A stretch of 64,000 bases of DNA, from contig NZ_CP187555.1 in assembly GCF_049860805.1 (NCBI RefSeq), forward strand, positions 4,774,001 to 4,838,000. Direction: 5' to 3'. Below the pieces are notes generated by a model. The model did no database searches. It worked only from the letters and a program-made list of their open reading frames with translations, and was not told where the DNA came from. This DNA comes from Parabacteroides sp900760525. GTDB taxonomy: Bacteria > Bacteroidota > Bacteroidia > Bacteroidales > Tannerellaceae. Below are positions 63,236-64,000 of the stretch, one piece after another (the first letter of the stretch is position 1; every line of letters begins with the position of its first letter). The position numbers and the translations under genes were made by a program.

Positions 63236-64000
63236 ATGATGAAAACAATATATATTATATTATTAGTCTTGTTTACCAGCTTACCGGTTTGTGCTGAGAA
63301 ATATCCGCATATTCTTGTCAAAGATGAGGATAAAGTGGCCGTGTTGGATAAAATAGAGAAACAGGCTTGGGCGAAACATATTTTCAATCTGACGAAGGAG
63401 AGGCTGGCTGTCTATGTGGAAAGGCATCAGGCAGAATCAGGTTGGATTTTAGATCGCTATTTGATGAATAGGATTCCAGGAAAACGTTATACTCGTTTTA
63501 TATCAGATAAAGAAGGTACACAATTGATCGGTTACGAAGGTGACGCTCCGATTCCGACTGTACGGGTATCACCACATAAACGTGCTCCGATCACACCGCA
63601 AGGCCGAGCTTATGTCGTTCCTGAAATTGAGGATATAGTCCCGAATGATACGTCTATGACAATGAATTTGTTGAATCCGGACACTCAGGAATATGAACGT
63701 GTGGATCCGCAAGCATATGTGGCCGCTATTAACGGTAGAATCAATGTTCTGGCTTATGAGGCTTCTGTTATTTATTGGCTGACAGGAGAAGAAAAATATG
63801 CTAAGTTTGCTGCCGATATTTTGAACCAATGGATAAGTGGGGCTGTCTATCAGGAACCGATCGACGGCCCGGGACGTACCGGCTTTTTAGATATTCAGAC
63901 GTTGGGAGATGAGAAAGAGAAGCCGTTGGTTTTGGCTTATGATTTCTTGTATCCTTATCTGGTGAAATATAAGTATCCTTTGGAAAATTATGATAAGGTT
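63236..64000 (+). CDS. Heparinase II/III-like or alginate-lyase-like protein (partial)
   Basis: The first 255 residues are visible from ATG 63236 (a second ATG follows at 63239); the frame runs off the window. Signal peptide cleaved near PVCAE. The visible part has AINGRINVLAYEASVIYWLTGEEKYAKFA, an alpha-helical toroid typical of heparinase II/III-like or alginate lyase domains. 7 bp downstream of the previous lyase, so in the same operon. Catalytic residues lie outside the window. Confidence 0.65.
   Translation, partial: MMKTIYIILLVLFTSLPVCAEKYPHILVKDEDKVAVLDKIEKQAWAKHIFNLTKERLAVYVERHQAESGWILDRYLMNRIPGKRYTRFISDKEGTQLIGYEGDAPIPTVRVSPHKRAPITPQGRAYVVPEIEDIVPNDTSMTMNLLNPDTQEYERVDPQAYVAAINGRINVLAYEASVIYWLTGEEKYAKFAADILNQWISGAVYQEPIDGPGRTGFLDIQTLGDEKEKPLVLAYDFLYPYLVKYKYPLENYDKV

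Noticed and set aside
1..64000. CRISPR array, tRNA or rRNA genes
   Set aside because: No regularly spaced direct repeats with unique spacers and no tRNA or rRNA signature were found by eye; the only tandem arrays are the 23-bp and 43-bp repeats reported.

Overview
The window comes from a Bacteroidales genome, most likely Parabacteroides. The evidence is promoters of the TTG-N19/20-TAnnTTTG type, a SusC/SusD polysaccharide locus with ECF sigma and FecR-type anti-sigma, Bacteroidales-restricted families (DUF4924, DUF5053, DUF3822, DUF6722, DUF4466), and two large surface proteins with the C-terminal DUF6383 domain I associate with Parabacteroides. The genus is an inference; I see no rRNA, tRNA or CRISPR array.

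Layout. 1-5462 (minus): a tight five-gene operon (porin, imelysin, di-heme oxidoreductase, porin, lipoprotein) that looks like an envelope iron or redox system, with a promoter, repeated TAGGTA boxes and a divergent small RNA upstream. 5811-8700: repeat-rich DNA holding a 550-bp inverted repeat, IS110 copy 1, a DUF4248 remnant and an invertible promoter bounded by two AAACGTACGT sites. 8775-12543: DUF6383 gene A, frameshifted at a G5 run, with a structured 3' RNA. 12562-18658: KilA-N remnant, pflB-pflA, ahpC-ahpF. 19308-35367: mixed housekeeping and accessory genes (S9 peptidase, DUF5053 pair, GH20, MBL hydrolase, Mur-ligase-like protein, DUF4924, rfbD, prfC, yjjG, rsmI). 36425-37732: IS110 copy 2, inverted relative to copy 1. 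38086-41750: a candidate leader RNA, DUF6383 gene B and the second copy of the 3' RNA. 41753-47440: RecD-like helicase, DUF3822, rsmD, cls, rhomboid. 47531-51843: an outer-membrane beta-barrel gene and an IS1380 transposase. 52200-64000: a polyuronide-type polysaccharide utilization locus.

Main discoveries. (1) The non-coding part of the IS110 element reads as a complete bridge RNA: two stem-loops carry all four expected guides, matching the element ends and the target flanks around a TA core, and the two copies sit at the same point of a diverged dispersed repeat. (2) DUF6383 gene A lies behind a promoter flanked by sites matching the Mpi-type consensus ARACGTWCGT; a perfect Bacteroidales promoter between them currently points away from the gene (OFF). 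(3) The two DUF6383 genes share a 3' RNA whose stems are kept by compensatory changes. (4) The susC start contains a 43-bp tandem duplication made of two palindromes; one unit keeps one start codon in frame and two units shift use to another, so it is a possible switch.

The PUL genes form a coherent unit. The ECF sigma/FecR pair senses transport through the STN domain of SusC, SusC/SusD import glycans, two lipoproteins probably help surface binding, and two secreted lyase-like proteins (an alginate-lyase/beta-helix fusion and a heparinase-like protein cut by the window edge) point to a uronic-acid-containing polymer.
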